A stretch of DNA of 56,146 bases from CAWDPQ01 sp049642465. GTDB lineage: Bacteria; Acidobacteriota; Vicinamibacteria; Vicinamibacterales; 2-12-FULL-66-21. Both the position numbers and the translations under genes were made by a program. Within the stretch, counting starts at the first letter, position 1, and each line of letters starts with the position of its first letter. The stretch covers positions 1 through 56,146 of the forward strand of contig JBAROV010000210.1 of NCBI GenBank assembly GCA_049642465.1, given 5' to 3'. This document shows, one piece after another, positions 24,401 through 32,069 of this stretch. Under the pieces are notes generated by a model. That model ran no database searches. It was not told where the DNA came from and worked only from the letters and a program-made list of their open reading frames with translations.

Positions 24401-25885
24401 ATGGAGCTTCAACGGGTGAGATCGTCGCGTCAGCACTTGCTTCGATTCGCGTCGACGGCAGCGGTTGTCACTGCTTCGGCACTTTTCCACGCGCACGTCC
24501 ATGTCGCCGCAGGTGGCCACGCGATCCGCCCGCTGGAGCAGCGGGTAACGGGAAGTCCGGGTGTCGTCCGGAAGAACCGGGCGCCGGTCGCGCCTGATCC
24601 GCCGACGCTCGCGCCCCGCGTCACGTCCCAGGCTGTGCTCGCCAACGGAGCGATGATCGTTGTGCTGGAAGATCATCGCGCTCCTACCGTTACCCTTGAT
24701 ATCCACATAGACGGGGCGGGTCCGGCGTGCGAGGGTGACCGATGGGGGCTCGCATCTATCGCGGTGCAGTTGTTGCAGTCGCGCGCGGCACGCTGGACTG
24801 TTGACGCCGCGGGCGACAGCGGGCTTCGCGAAGCCTCGGTGCGTGTCTCGGCACAGCCCGGCGGCGAAAGCGCCACGATCAGCGTGCAGGGGCCGAGCGG
24901 CAGCCTGGCCGCGTGGCTTGAAGCAACAGCGAAACTGCTCGCGAAGGCGGTCGTTTCACCCGACGAGTTGGAGATTGCCAAACGCCAGCATCGCGCCGCG
25001 TTCACTCAGCGGCGCGCGACCCCCGAGTTTCTCGCTCAGCAACGTTTGGTTGCCGGCCTCTTCGGATCGAATCACGCGGATGCTGCGGCTGAGGAGGTTG
25101 CGCTTACAGCGCTCTCCAGCGAGGACGTGACAACGTGGTACGCGGCCCGCTACGTGCCTGGACGCGCCGTGATCGCCGTCTCCGGTCATGTCGAAAGTGA
25201 CCAGGCAGTTCGCCAGGTGAGCCGAGCCTTCGGCGAGTGGAATTCCGGCGCCCCATCGCATCAAACTTGTCGGTCGTTTACCCGGCAACCCTCGGCCAGC
25301 GCCGATCGGGTGCATCTCGTAGAACGCCCCGGGTCGGTACAAACGACGATTGTCGTCGGCGGAGCGGCAGTATCCCGGCGCCACGCGGACTACCTGCCTC
25401 TTCTGCTGATGACGCGCATTCTCGGAGATGGGCCGACCTCCAGGCTGTTCGTGCGACTCAGGGAAGAAAAGGGGTATACGTATGCCGTCTCGAGCACCGT
25501 GATCGGGACGCCCTCTCCGGGTATGTGGCGCTTGGCAGTGGATATGCGGAACGAGGCGCTCGAAGACGGGATTCGCATCGTTCTCGCCGAGCTCGAGCGG
25601 TTGCGCAGTGAGGCTGTCGATCGTCAGGAGTTGCTCGAAGCCAAGCGTTCGCTCATCGCCCACTTTGCGCTGTCGCTCGAGTCGGCACGCCAGACGCTCA
25701 GCTATCACGTGCTGGCGGCGCTGCTCCCGCTCCCGCCGAACTACTGGGAGTCCTACCCTCGCGCAGTCATGCGCGTCACTGCAAGCGATCTGCAGCGCAT
25801 CGCGAAGACCTACGCCAGCTCGGACACCCTGCACATCGTTGCTGTCGGCGATACACGCCGTCTGACCAGCGTCTTAAAGAATTGA
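24401..25885 (+). CDS. M16-family peptidase homologue, non-catalytic-type subunit
   Basis: A 494-residue protein with an N-terminal signal-like segment (about residues 12-40) and an M16 domain pair. The zinc motif is absent (RWGLASIAVQLLQSR at the expected place). The R/Y pair of the substrate-positioning subunit is present in LFVRLREEKGYTYAVSS. This is the typical companion of an M16 catalytic subunit, with a 21-bp spacing that indicates one operon. Together they would form a periplasmic or envelope peptide-processing heterodimer. Downstream, after 136 bp, comes the small peptide gene. Confidence 0.87.
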   Translation: MELQRVRSSRQHLLRFASTAAVVTASALFHAHVHVAAGGHAIRPLEQRVTGSPGVVRKNRAPVAPDPPTLAPRVTSQAVLANGAMIVVLEDHRAPTVTLDIHIDGAGPACEGDRWGLASIAVQLLQSRAARWTVDAAGDSGLREASVRVSAQPGGESATISVQGPSGSLAAWLEATAKLLAKAVVSPDELEIAKRQHRAAFTQRRATPEFLAQQRLVAGLFGSNHADAAAEEVALTALSSEDVTTWYAARYVPGRAVIAVSGHVESDQAVRQVSRAFGEWNSGAPSHQTCRSFTRQPSASADRVHLVERPGSVQTTIVVGGAAVSRRHADYLPLLLMTRILGDGPTSRLFVRLREEKGYTYAVSSTVIGTPSPGMWRLAVDMRNEALEDGIRIVLAELERLRSEAVDRQELLEAKRSLIAHFALSLESARQTLSYHVLAALLPLPPNYWESYPRAVMRVTASDLQRIAKTYASSDTLHIVAVGDTRRLTSVLKN

Positions 25886-26021
25886 AGGACGCGGCAAGTG
25901 ATTCCGATGGATCTTCCACTGAATCCTCCGTCGAGTTCGGCTTGCCGCTAGACCCCCTGCCTCGAAGAATCGGTGCGTGACGTACGTCCGTTCTGATTCC
26001 AGCGCAAAGGAGGTGAGTTGT

Positions 26022-26138
26022 ATGGCGGATGTCAACCGACAGTATGAGAAGCCGGTGCTTCTGAACCTCGAGGAAGTCGTCGCCGGGTGCGGATTCTGTA
26101 TTACCGGCGGCAGCAACGCAGTCGATCTCCCAGAGTAG
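26022..26138 (+). CDS. candidate RiPP precursor peptide, 38 residues
   Basis: ATG behind a near-perfect AAAGGAGGTGA ribosome binding site 6-7 bp upstream. The peptide starts MADVNRQ, continues YEKPVLLNLEEVVAG and ends CGFCITGGSNAVDLPE. The first 22 residues look like a leader. The pattern Y-x2-P-x-L-x2-L resembles sequences bound by PqqD/B1-type recognition elements in lasso and other RiPP leaders. The last 16 residues hold a C-x2-C, a Gly-Gly, Ser, Thr and Asn, a plausible modified core. It sits upstream of genes for a cupin, a PqqD-like protein and a radical SAM/SPASM enzyme, and downstream of two protease-like genes. The stop is TAG at 26136-26138. No second copy was seen. Confidence 0.75.
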   Translation: MADVNRQYEKPVLLNLEEVVAGCGFCITGGSNAVDLPE

Positions 26139-26214
26139 GAACGGACCACACCGGGGAGGTGCCGGGCCGCGACGGCGGGCCGGCGCTTCCCTGCAAACCG
26201 GTGAGGATGTCGCC

Positions 26215-26679
26215 ATGGGCGCGTGGGTTTCACTAACGGAAAGCGTCGACGCGGACACGATGGTCCGCTCCACTTCGGCGGGCGGAACCGTGCTTTTCGA
26301 TCCAGACTTTCTCGGCTCAGGCTACTGTCGCAAGGTCTACGTCGTCGGCGGAGGCACGAACCGTCCGTGGCGAACGGAGGCTCACGCTCACAGCGCTCCC
26401 CAGGTCTGCAGCCTCCTTGTAGGAGAAGCCACTCTCTTCTACGAGCGGCCAGATAGCAGCATCGCATCGCTGCCGATCGAGCCCGGCCGCTACTACCGGA
26501 TCGGCCCCAACGTTCCGCACCAATTCGAGGTGCGCGGGCCAGCGGTCTTCGAGTCGTTCGACTCCGCCGACACGCTGCTTCGATGGATGGCCGCGGACAG
26601 GAAATCGCCTGCGAAGCGCGTGCTTCGTCCGGATCTATTCACGCGGTGGAGCCGTGAGGCGGCCCTGCCGCCCACATGA
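26215..26679 (+). CDS. cupin-fold protein
   Basis: A 154-residue protein with a cupin barrel: the segments TEAHAHSAPQVCSLLVGEAT and YYRIGPNVPHQFEVRGPAVF carry His and Glu residues placed like the two cupin metal-binding motifs. The C-terminal 30 residues are helical (LLRWMAADRKSPAKRVLRPD). It starts 76 bp after the precursor stop and 22 bp before the PqqD-like gene. It could be a metal-dependent modifying enzyme or binding protein; its role in the pathway is unknown. Confidence 0.72.
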   Translation: MGAWVSLTESVDADTMVRSTSAGGTVLFDPDFLGSGYCRKVYVVGGGTNRPWRTEAHAHSAPQVCSLLVGEATLFYERPDSSIASLPIEPGRYYRIGPNVPHQFEVRGPAVFESFDSADTLLRWMAADRKSPAKRVLRPDLFTRWSREAALPPT

Positions 26680-26701
26680 GCGCACAGAGGAGGCATGACC
26701 G

Positions 26702-26962
26702 ATGACAAGTCCAAGGGCAATCGCTGGACTCGTTTACAGTTCCGATGACGTCGTTCCGACGATCCTCAACCCGGTCACGGGGCAGATCTTCGTCACCAAT
26801 GAAGTGGGAAAGCGTCTCCTCGAGCTCTGCGACGGCAGTCGGGACGTGGATGCGCTCGTCGCTCAGATCGCGGCAGAATTTGCCGGCTGTTCCGTCGACC
26901 AAGCGCGGGCCGACGTTGTCGAATTCCTCTCGCGAGCCGTGGAGCAAAGGCTGGCGCTATGA
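26702..26962 (+). CDS. PqqD-family peptide recognition protein
   Basis: An 86-residue PqqD-like protein. The TGQIFVTNEVGKRLLELCDG segment and ALVAQIAAEFAGCSVDQARA followed by VVEFLSRAVEQRL match the winged-helix fold with the three-helix part typical of RiPP recognition elements. GAGGAGG at 26687-26693 lies at good spacing. It overlaps the radical SAM/SPASM gene by 4 bp (ATGA), the tight pairing expected for a leader-binding chaperone and its enzyme. It should bind the leader of the 38-residue peptide. Confidence 0.87.
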   Translation: MTSPRAIAGLVYSSDDVVPTILNPVTGQIFVTNEVGKRLLELCDGSRDVDALVAQIAAEFAGCSVDQARADVVEFLSRAVEQRLAL

Positions 26963-28113
26963 GCCGCACGCTAAAAGTCGTACCTGACGTGGCGCGGCCA
27001 TCGACGACCTTTCGACCGTCTATTTACTGGTACCTGTCGTTCCGCTGCAATCTTGCTTGCCGACATTGTTCGGTCAACTCGTCGCCGACGACGGACACCT
27101 CTGGGGACCTGTCCACGAGCGAGGCGATGCAGGTGATCGATCAGCTTGAGGCTGCGAACGTGGCGGGCGTGATCCTGACGGGCGGAGAACCGCTGTACCG
27201 CGACGATGCCAGAGAGATCCTGCGCGAGCTGGTCGCGCGGCGGATCAATTCGGCGCTCGAGACGAACGGATTGCTGATTGACGAGGAGGTCGTGCGAATC
27301 GTGAGCTCAGCACGCGCTTCGGGCGTCGGCGTCAACATCTCGGTTAGTCTTGACGGCGGCAACCGGGAGACGCACGAATGGCTCAGAGGCCTAAATACAT
27401 TCCACCGGACCATCGAGAACCTTCGCCGCCTGAAAGAAGCGAACATCCGGTTCAATGTTCAGTGCATTGTCCATCAGAAGAACAAGAATTCAATCGTCGA
27501 TCTGTTTGACGAGATGCGCCGGCTGCTGCCGGCGGTAGATCGCATCGTGCTGGGATTCCTGCATCCTGTAGGCCGCGGCATCGAGATGTGGGATCCGATG
27601 GCGATGACATCGCGCGACCTGGCGGAGATGTACGACCTGATTGCTTCGCACATGAGCGACTACAACGGGCGGATTGTGATCAAGGTTCCTCCGGCCATGA
27701 TTCCGCCCCGCTACCTCGGGAGCCTCTTCGGCGACGAGGAATCGCGGTGTGCGTGCAACACCACGTGCTCGTTCCCGACGTTGGGCATTCTGCCCAACGG
27801 CGACGTCACGGTCTGCGCCTTGACCCGAAACGATCCGAGCATCAAGTACGGGAACATTCGCACGGATACGCTGCCGGACATCTGCGTCAGGGCGAACCTC
27901 GGGGAGGCACGGACGCGGTATCTTGCGGCGCAGCTGCGAGGCATCTGCGGCGACTGTGTCTTCGCGCAGACCTGCAAGGGGGCCTGCCGGGCGCTCGCCT
28001 ACGATCAATACGGAGATTTCGCCGCGCCGCACCCGCTGTGCGCGGGACTGGACCGGCGGGGCGAGTTTCCCGCGATGTATCGCAAGTCGGCTCAAGTCCA
28101 TGTTGCCTCCTGA
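26959..28113 (+). CDS. radical SAM/SPASM peptide maturase
   Basis: A 384-residue radical SAM enzyme. The cluster motif is CNLACRHC (C30, C34, C37), followed by VILTGGEPLYRDDAREIL and the strand NISVSLDGGNRETHEWLRG. The C-terminal SPASM domain is rich in Cys (CACNTTCSFPTLGILPNGDV, then VCALT, CGDCVFAQTCKGACRAL and PHPLC) and would bind two extra iron-sulfur clusters. Homologues acting with PqqD-like proteins make thioether, C-C or epimerised residues in RiPPs. The two Cys of the core make thioether formation possible, but the reaction cannot be told from sequence. It is coupled to the PqqD gene. Confidence 0.93.
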   Translation: MSRTLKVVPDVARPSTTFRPSIYWYLSFRCNLACRHCSVNSSPTTDTSGDLSTSEAMQVIDQLEAANVAGVILTGGEPLYRDDAREILRELVARRINSALETNGLLIDEEVVRIVSSARASGVGVNISVSLDGGNRETHEWLRGLNTFHRTIENLRRLKEANIRFNVQCIVHQKNKNSIVDLFDEMRRLLPAVDRIVLGFLHPVGRGIEMWDPMAMTSRDLAEMYDLIASHMSDYNGRIVIKVPPAMIPPRYLGSLFGDEESRCACNTTCSFPTLGILPNGDVTVCALTRNDPSIKYGNIRTDTLPDICVRANLGEARTRYLAAQLRGICGDCVFAQTCKGACRALAYDQYGDFAAPHPLCAGLDRRGEFPAMYRKSAQVHVAS

Positions 28114-28615
28114 GGCGGGAAGCCGGTTCTCGGCCATGGTTGACCCGATGCATCCCTCGCTGCGAGAGCTGTGCACGAGGCCGACCGACCCACGATGCAG
28201 CGTCGAAGAAATCCGCTTCGATGCCGTGCGGCAGTTGCTGCGATCGTTCCACTACATGAACGTCACCGGACACGAACCGCTCGGGCGCGTAATCGAAGAG
28301 CGCGCCGGTAACTGCCTCTCCCTCGTATGTGTCTGCGTGTCCATCATGCGGCGAGGCGGCATGGCCGCAACCGCCGTGTTCGGCATCATCGCGTCGCCCC
28401 GCGAATTGTTTCCCTTGATCGTGCACGCGTACGTCGTCGTTCGTACCGACACCGACGGAGAGCTGTTGCTCATCGACCCCGAGACAGGCGATCCGCACCG
28501 GACCTCGGTCGTGCGCGTCTTCGACGACTACCGTGTGTTTGTCGTGTTCAACGACGCCGTGCAGGCGGCATCCGCTGACGAGATGCGAAGACTGCTCGCA
28601 ACGGGTACCGCGTAG
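28100..28615 (+). CDS. transglutaminase-like protein
   Basis: About 171 residues from the ATG at 28100, which overlaps the radical SAM gene; an ATG at 28136 is equally possible. A Cys-His-Asp arrangement is visible: ERAGNCLSLVCVCVSIMRRG (Cys at a helix start), LIVHAYVVVRT (His) and ELLLIDPETGDPHRT (Asp), in the order of the transglutaminase/papain-like fold. Lasso-peptide B2 leader peptidases have the same topology. A leader-peptidase role is an inference. No asparagine-synthetase-like lasso cyclase is in the cluster, so this is not a lasso system. Confidence 0.68.
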   Translation: MLPPEAGSRFSAMVDPMHPSLRELCTRPTDPRCSVEEIRFDAVRQLLRSFHYMNVTGHEPLGRVIEERAGNCLSLVCVCVSIMRRGGMAATAVFGIIASPRELFPLIVHAYVVVRTDTDGELLLIDPETGDPHRTSVVRVFDDYRVFVVFNDAVQAASADEMRRLLATGTA

Positions 28616-28633
28616 GACGGCGGGAGGAACCCG

Positions 28634-29647
28634 ATGGCTGCAGGCAACGGCGCTCTGCGAGCGGAAACAGTAACGAAGACCCGAGAGGCTGGGCAATCCA
28701 CGTTGCTGTTGTACGGCGCGACGCCCGTCCCGCAGGCGATGGTATTCGATATGTGCCGTCAAGCGATGCCGCGCCGTTTGGGTGCAGGCCGTGGCGAGGC
28801 CCGTGTGCAGCGGCTGCGAGTCGGTGACGCGCAGCCGCACGAGTTCGAGTTCGCCTGGTTTGGCTCGGCGCTGGTGCAGGATCTCGCGGGCATCGCTCGC
28901 CACGCCGGCGAGGTTTACGCCGAAGTCCTCGGAGGGACGCTGCCGGACCTGCGACGGTGGTTCGCCGATGCCACTGGCGCGCGAATGGTCTGGCCAGCCG
29001 GCGACGATGTCGATTACCTCCTCGCCGCCGGGCTCATCGCGGATCTCGGAATCTGCGATGCGTTCGTCCGCAGTGGACTGATCCCGATTCAGCCTGCAGA
29101 GTACTGGGTGTGGGCGTTCGAGGGAGGAACCAGAGCCCGCAACACGTATGGTGTGCACTGTTGGAAGGCACGTCGAGGCAGCGCCCTCTACCGGATTTGG
29201 CATGCCGACACGAAACGGCGCGTGCCGTTTGGCGTGAGTCGGAACGCCGTTGACGTGCTTGCGGACGTGCTCGAGGCAGAGGAACGAGGTGCCGATCATC
29301 TGTTCCGCAGCCAAGGGCCCGTTGCTCTCGAACTTCTTTTCTCCGGCTTCCTGGTCAAGCAGAACGGTCGTCTCGAACCGGGTATACCCGCGCTCGGTGC
29401 ATCGGCGGTGCAGGCAGCCACCGCGAGCGTCCTTGCCGAGCTCTTCAGCCGCGCCGCAGCGCCGGCGATGAACGAGGCAATCACGGCTTTCGGCGCCGAT
29501 GTGAATGCACCATCGGAACAGGCAATCCTCCGCCACGGATTTGCCAGGCTGCTGCTGGAGCATTCGATGGACGTGCTGATCGAGCGAGGTGTACTGCCGC
29601 CGTTTCCGCGAGAAGCGGACTCGACCTGGGCGGCATGGATGATGTGA
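28634..29647 (+). CDS. unknown 337-residue protein of the RiPP operon
   Basis: Preceded by CGGGAGGAACCCG with good spacing to the ATG. No family recognised. Visible features are an N-terminal LLLYGATPVPQAMVFDMCRQ, a middle PIQPAEYWVWAFEGGTRARN and TYGVHCWKARRGSALYRIWH with conserved-looking His, Cys and Trp residues, and a helical C-terminus (LLLEHSMDVLIERGVLPPFP). There is no signal peptide or membrane segment, so it is probably cytoplasmic. Its place between the transglutaminase-like and SDR genes, with 18-bp and 4-bp gaps, makes it part of the same operon and a candidate new tailoring enzyme. Confidence 0.7.
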   Translation: MAAGNGALRAETVTKTREAGQSTLLLYGATPVPQAMVFDMCRQAMPRRLGAGRGEARVQRLRVGDAQPHEFEFAWFGSALVQDLAGIARHAGEVYAEVLGGTLPDLRRWFADATGARMVWPAGDDVDYLLAAGLIADLGICDAFVRSGLIPIQPAEYWVWAFEGGTRARNTYGVHCWKARRGSALYRIWHADTKRRVPFGVSRNAVDVLADVLEAEERGADHLFRSQGPVALELLFSGFLVKQNGRLEPGIPALGASAVQAATASVLAELFSRAAAPAMNEAITAFGADVNAPSEQAILRHGFARLLLEHSMDVLIERGVLPPFPREADSTWAAWMM

Positions 29648-29651
29648 TTCC

Positions 29652-30413
29652 ATGGCGGCCTGCGGAGTGTCGGAAGGGCGTGTCGCCATCGTAACAGGAG
29701 GCGCGTCTGGCATCGGCAGTGCTGTCTCTCGAATGCTGGCACGTCGCGGAGATCGCGTGGCCGTTGTCGATCTGCAACCCCCGGCCGCGGGTGCCCGCGA
29801 TGGCCCCGGGCCTGCAACGTTCGTCCGAGCAGATGTGAGCTCGCACACCGATGCCCGCGATGCAGTCGTCCGGGTACTCGACGAGCACGGCAAGCTGGAC
29901 GTGCTGGTGAATTGTGCGGGAGCGCTGGGGCCCGCAGGTTTGCTGTCCGCCGACGAGGCTGACGTTCACCGCGTCATCGCGGTAAATCTGATGGGGACCA
30001 TGCACATGTGCAAGTACGCGATCGCAGGCATGAGGGCCAACGGTGGCGGAGCCATCGTGAACGTGGGTTCGATCAGCGCCGTCACCGGCTCCTTGGACGC
30101 TCCCGCCTACGCTGCGGCCAAGGCGGGCGTCGTGGCCTTCACTAAAAGCTTGGCGCGCAAATACGCTCGCCACAACATCCGCGCCAATTGCGTCTGTCCC
30201 GGCTCGGTGCTCACGACGAATTTTCTCAAGGCGTCGCGTGGCGTCGACGCCACCCCGCCTGAACGCCTCGCCCTAGCGCGCGCGATTCCAATCGGGCGTT
30301 GCGTCGATCCCGACGAAGTCGCCACCTTGGTGGGGTTCATCACGTCGCGCGAGTGCGACGCGCTCAATGGCGCGACGATTGTTCTCGACGGCGGAGAGGT
30401 GCTGGGCGCATGA
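29652..30413 (+). CDS. short-chain dehydrogenase/reductase
   Basis: A 253-residue classical SDR. The cofactor motif TGGASGIG is at residues 16-23, followed by VAVVDLQ, which favours NAD(H). NCAG is in VLVNCAGALGPAG. Active-site residues are in SISAVTGS (Ser) and YAAAKAGVVAF (Tyr-x3-Lys), and the C-terminus is INGATIVLDGG-like (CDALNGATIVLDGGEVLGA). It overlaps the ATPase gene (ATGA at 30410). It may reduce or oxidise a residue or small-molecule part of the product; the substrate is unknown. Confidence 0.93.
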   Translation: MAACGVSEGRVAIVTGGASGIGSAVSRMLARRGDRVAVVDLQPPAAGARDGPGPATFVRADVSSHTDARDAVVRVLDEHGKLDVLVNCAGALGPAGLLSADEADVHRVIAVNLMGTMHMCKYAIAGMRANGGGAIVNVGSISAVTGSLDAPAYAAAKAGVVAFTKSLARKYARHNIRANCVCPGSVLTTNFLKASRGVDATPPERLALARAIPIGRCVDPDEVATLVGFITSRECDALNGATIVLDGGEVLGA

Positions 30414-31342
30414 CTGTTACCGCATCCCCCCCCGAGGCGGCAATCGTGGCGCGCGCCGTCAGAAAGGTGTACGCAGATGGACATGCGGCTCTGCACCGTA
30501 TTACGTTCGATGTCGGTCGGGACAGCATCTTGTGCGTCGTCGGCCCCAACGGCGCCGGCAAGACGACCTTGATGCGAATCCTTGCGACGCAGCTGCGCAT
30601 GAGCGACGGAACAATGTCCGTCCTCGGCCTGGACATCGATTCGCAGTTCAGATCGATTCGCGCCAGAGTCGCGGCCGTACCACAGGATGGCCAGCCGGAC
30701 CTCGACCTGACGCCATTCGAGCATGTCTTCTACTACCTGCGCGCCCGGGGCATGAGTAAGGAGCGCGCGACGGTCCGGACTGAACGCGCGCTAAAGCTGA
30801 TGGACTTGTGGCTACGACGGTCGGATCCTGCCCGGCGGTTGTCGGGAGGCATGAGGCGTCGCATTCTCATCGCCATGTGCATCGGCAGCGACGCATCCGT
30901 GCTGCTGCTCGACGAGCCAACGACCGGCCTCGATCCGGTGTCCCGCCGGGAGACCTGGAACGTGCTCGCCGAGCTGAGTGAGACCCGAACCATCGTCATG
31001 ACGACGCACATGATGGAAGAGGCGGAGGCCCTGGCGGATGGAGTGCTCGTGTTGAACGAAGGGCGTCTCGTCGGCATGGGTACTGTCACCGATCTGAAGG
31101 CGACCTTGCCTGCGCGCGAGAAGATTCATATCAGCGGAGCCATCGATCCTGAACAACTCGCGCCGTTTGGTCGTGTCGAACGTTGCGCCGGAGCCTACAT
31201 CCTATATCCGTCCGGCCGGGACGCGGTAAATCACGTCGTCGGCGTGTGCATGGGTGAAGGGATCAGCATCTCAGTTCTGCCGACGGGGCTCGAGGACGTG
31301 TATCTCACCCTCATCAACGGTCCGCTGCAATGCAACGCCTAG
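30410..31342 (+). CDS. ABC transporter ATP-binding protein
   Basis: A 310-residue ATPase. Walker A is GPNGAGKTT, the signature is RRLSGGMRRRILIA, Walker B is VLLLDEPTTGLDP, and the H-loop is MTTHMMEEA. The C-terminal extension after about residue 220 resembles the regulatory part of drug/peptide exporter ATPases of the DrrA/CcmA type. The start ATG overlaps the SDR stop and the permease gene overlaps its 3' end by 13 bp. It probably powers export of the mature peptide or self-resistance. Confidence 0.95.
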   Translation: MTVTASPPEAAIVARAVRKVYADGHAALHRITFDVGRDSILCVVGPNGAGKTTLMRILATQLRMSDGTMSVLGLDIDSQFRSIRARVAAVPQDGQPDLDLTPFEHVFYYLRARGMSKERATVRTERALKLMDLWLRRSDPARRLSGGMRRRILIAMCIGSDASVLLLDEPTTGLDPVSRRETWNVLAELSETRTIVMTTHMMEEAEALADGVLVLNEGRLVGMGTVTDLKATLPAREKIHISGAIDPEQLAPFGRVERCAGAYILYPSGRDAVNHVVGVCMGEGISISVLPTGLEDVYLTLINGPLQCNA

Positions 31343-32067
31343 CACGAATCGCGGCCGTAACCGCCTTTGTCACGACGCCCGTCAGCCGCAGCCCGTTATC
31401 GTACGCCATCGTGTTCCTCTGGCCGGTGATCCTTCTCTACATGTATTGGTTGATCGGCGGTATGCGGCTCGGCCGCCACGTGCTGTTCGGTTCGCTCGTC
31501 GCGTTTGCGTTGAACAGCGGAGTGGTGTCGCTTCCGCAGCGAGTGCTGGATTACCGGTCGCGTCACTTGCAGGACATGTTCGTCGCCTCCCCTGTGGACC
31601 AATTGAGCTACATGCTTGGCCATGGATTCTCCAGGCTCCTTTACGCGTTACCCGGCTGCGTCTGCGCGCTCGCCATCCTGTTGCTGCAGCGAGAGGTTCC
31701 TATTCGCTCGCTACCACTTGTCCTCCTCGTGGTGCTTCTGTCGTGGGTGATCGGCTGCGCGATCGGCTTCTTCGTCGCTAGCCGAGCTCAAACGAGCGCG
31801 CAACTGAGTGCAATGGCCAACCTGCTTGGGCTGTTGCTGGTTCTCGTGCCTCCGGTCATGTATCCGTTAGAGCTGATCGCCTCGGGCTGGCGCTCGATCA
31901 GCCTGCTGTTGCCATCCTCCAGTGCAGCTCACATCATCCGGATCGCATCCGGCGCCAGTGGCGCAGCCAACGGATCGATGCTGGCGCTCGCCTGGGCCGT
32001 CCTCGTGCTGTGGCTCTGCGCGGGCATCGCTTTGTGTTCGAGAGCGAGCACCTGGCGGGAGGAGTAG
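31330..32067 (+). CDS. ABC-2 type permease
   Basis: A 245-residue integral membrane protein with six hydrophobic segments (for example ILLYMYWLIGGMRLG, SRLLYALPGCVCALAILLLQ, SLPLVLLVVLLSWVIGCAIG and LLGLLLVLVPPVMYPLELIA). The PPVMYPLELI loop between helices is the ABC-2 signature. It is translationally coupled to the ATPase gene. Likely exporter subunit for the cluster product. Confidence 0.9.
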   Translation: MQRLARIAAVTAFVTTPVSRSPLSYAIVFLWPVILLYMYWLIGGMRLGRHVLFGSLVAFALNSGVVSLPQRVLDYRSRHLQDMFVASPVDQLSYMLGHGFSRLLYALPGCVCALAILLLQREVPIRSLPLVLLVVLLSWVIGCAIGFFVASRAQTSAQLSAMANLLGLLLVLVPPVMYPLELIASGWRSISLLLPSSSAAHIIRIASGASGAANGSMLALAWAVLVLWLCAGIALCSRASTWREE

Positions 32068-32069
32068 AT

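Noticed and set aside
28100..28615. Lasso peptide cluster
   Set aside because: The leader motif, PqqD-like protein and transglutaminase-like protein recall lasso systems, but no asparagine-synthetase-like cyclase exists and the core has no acidic residue at positions 7-9.
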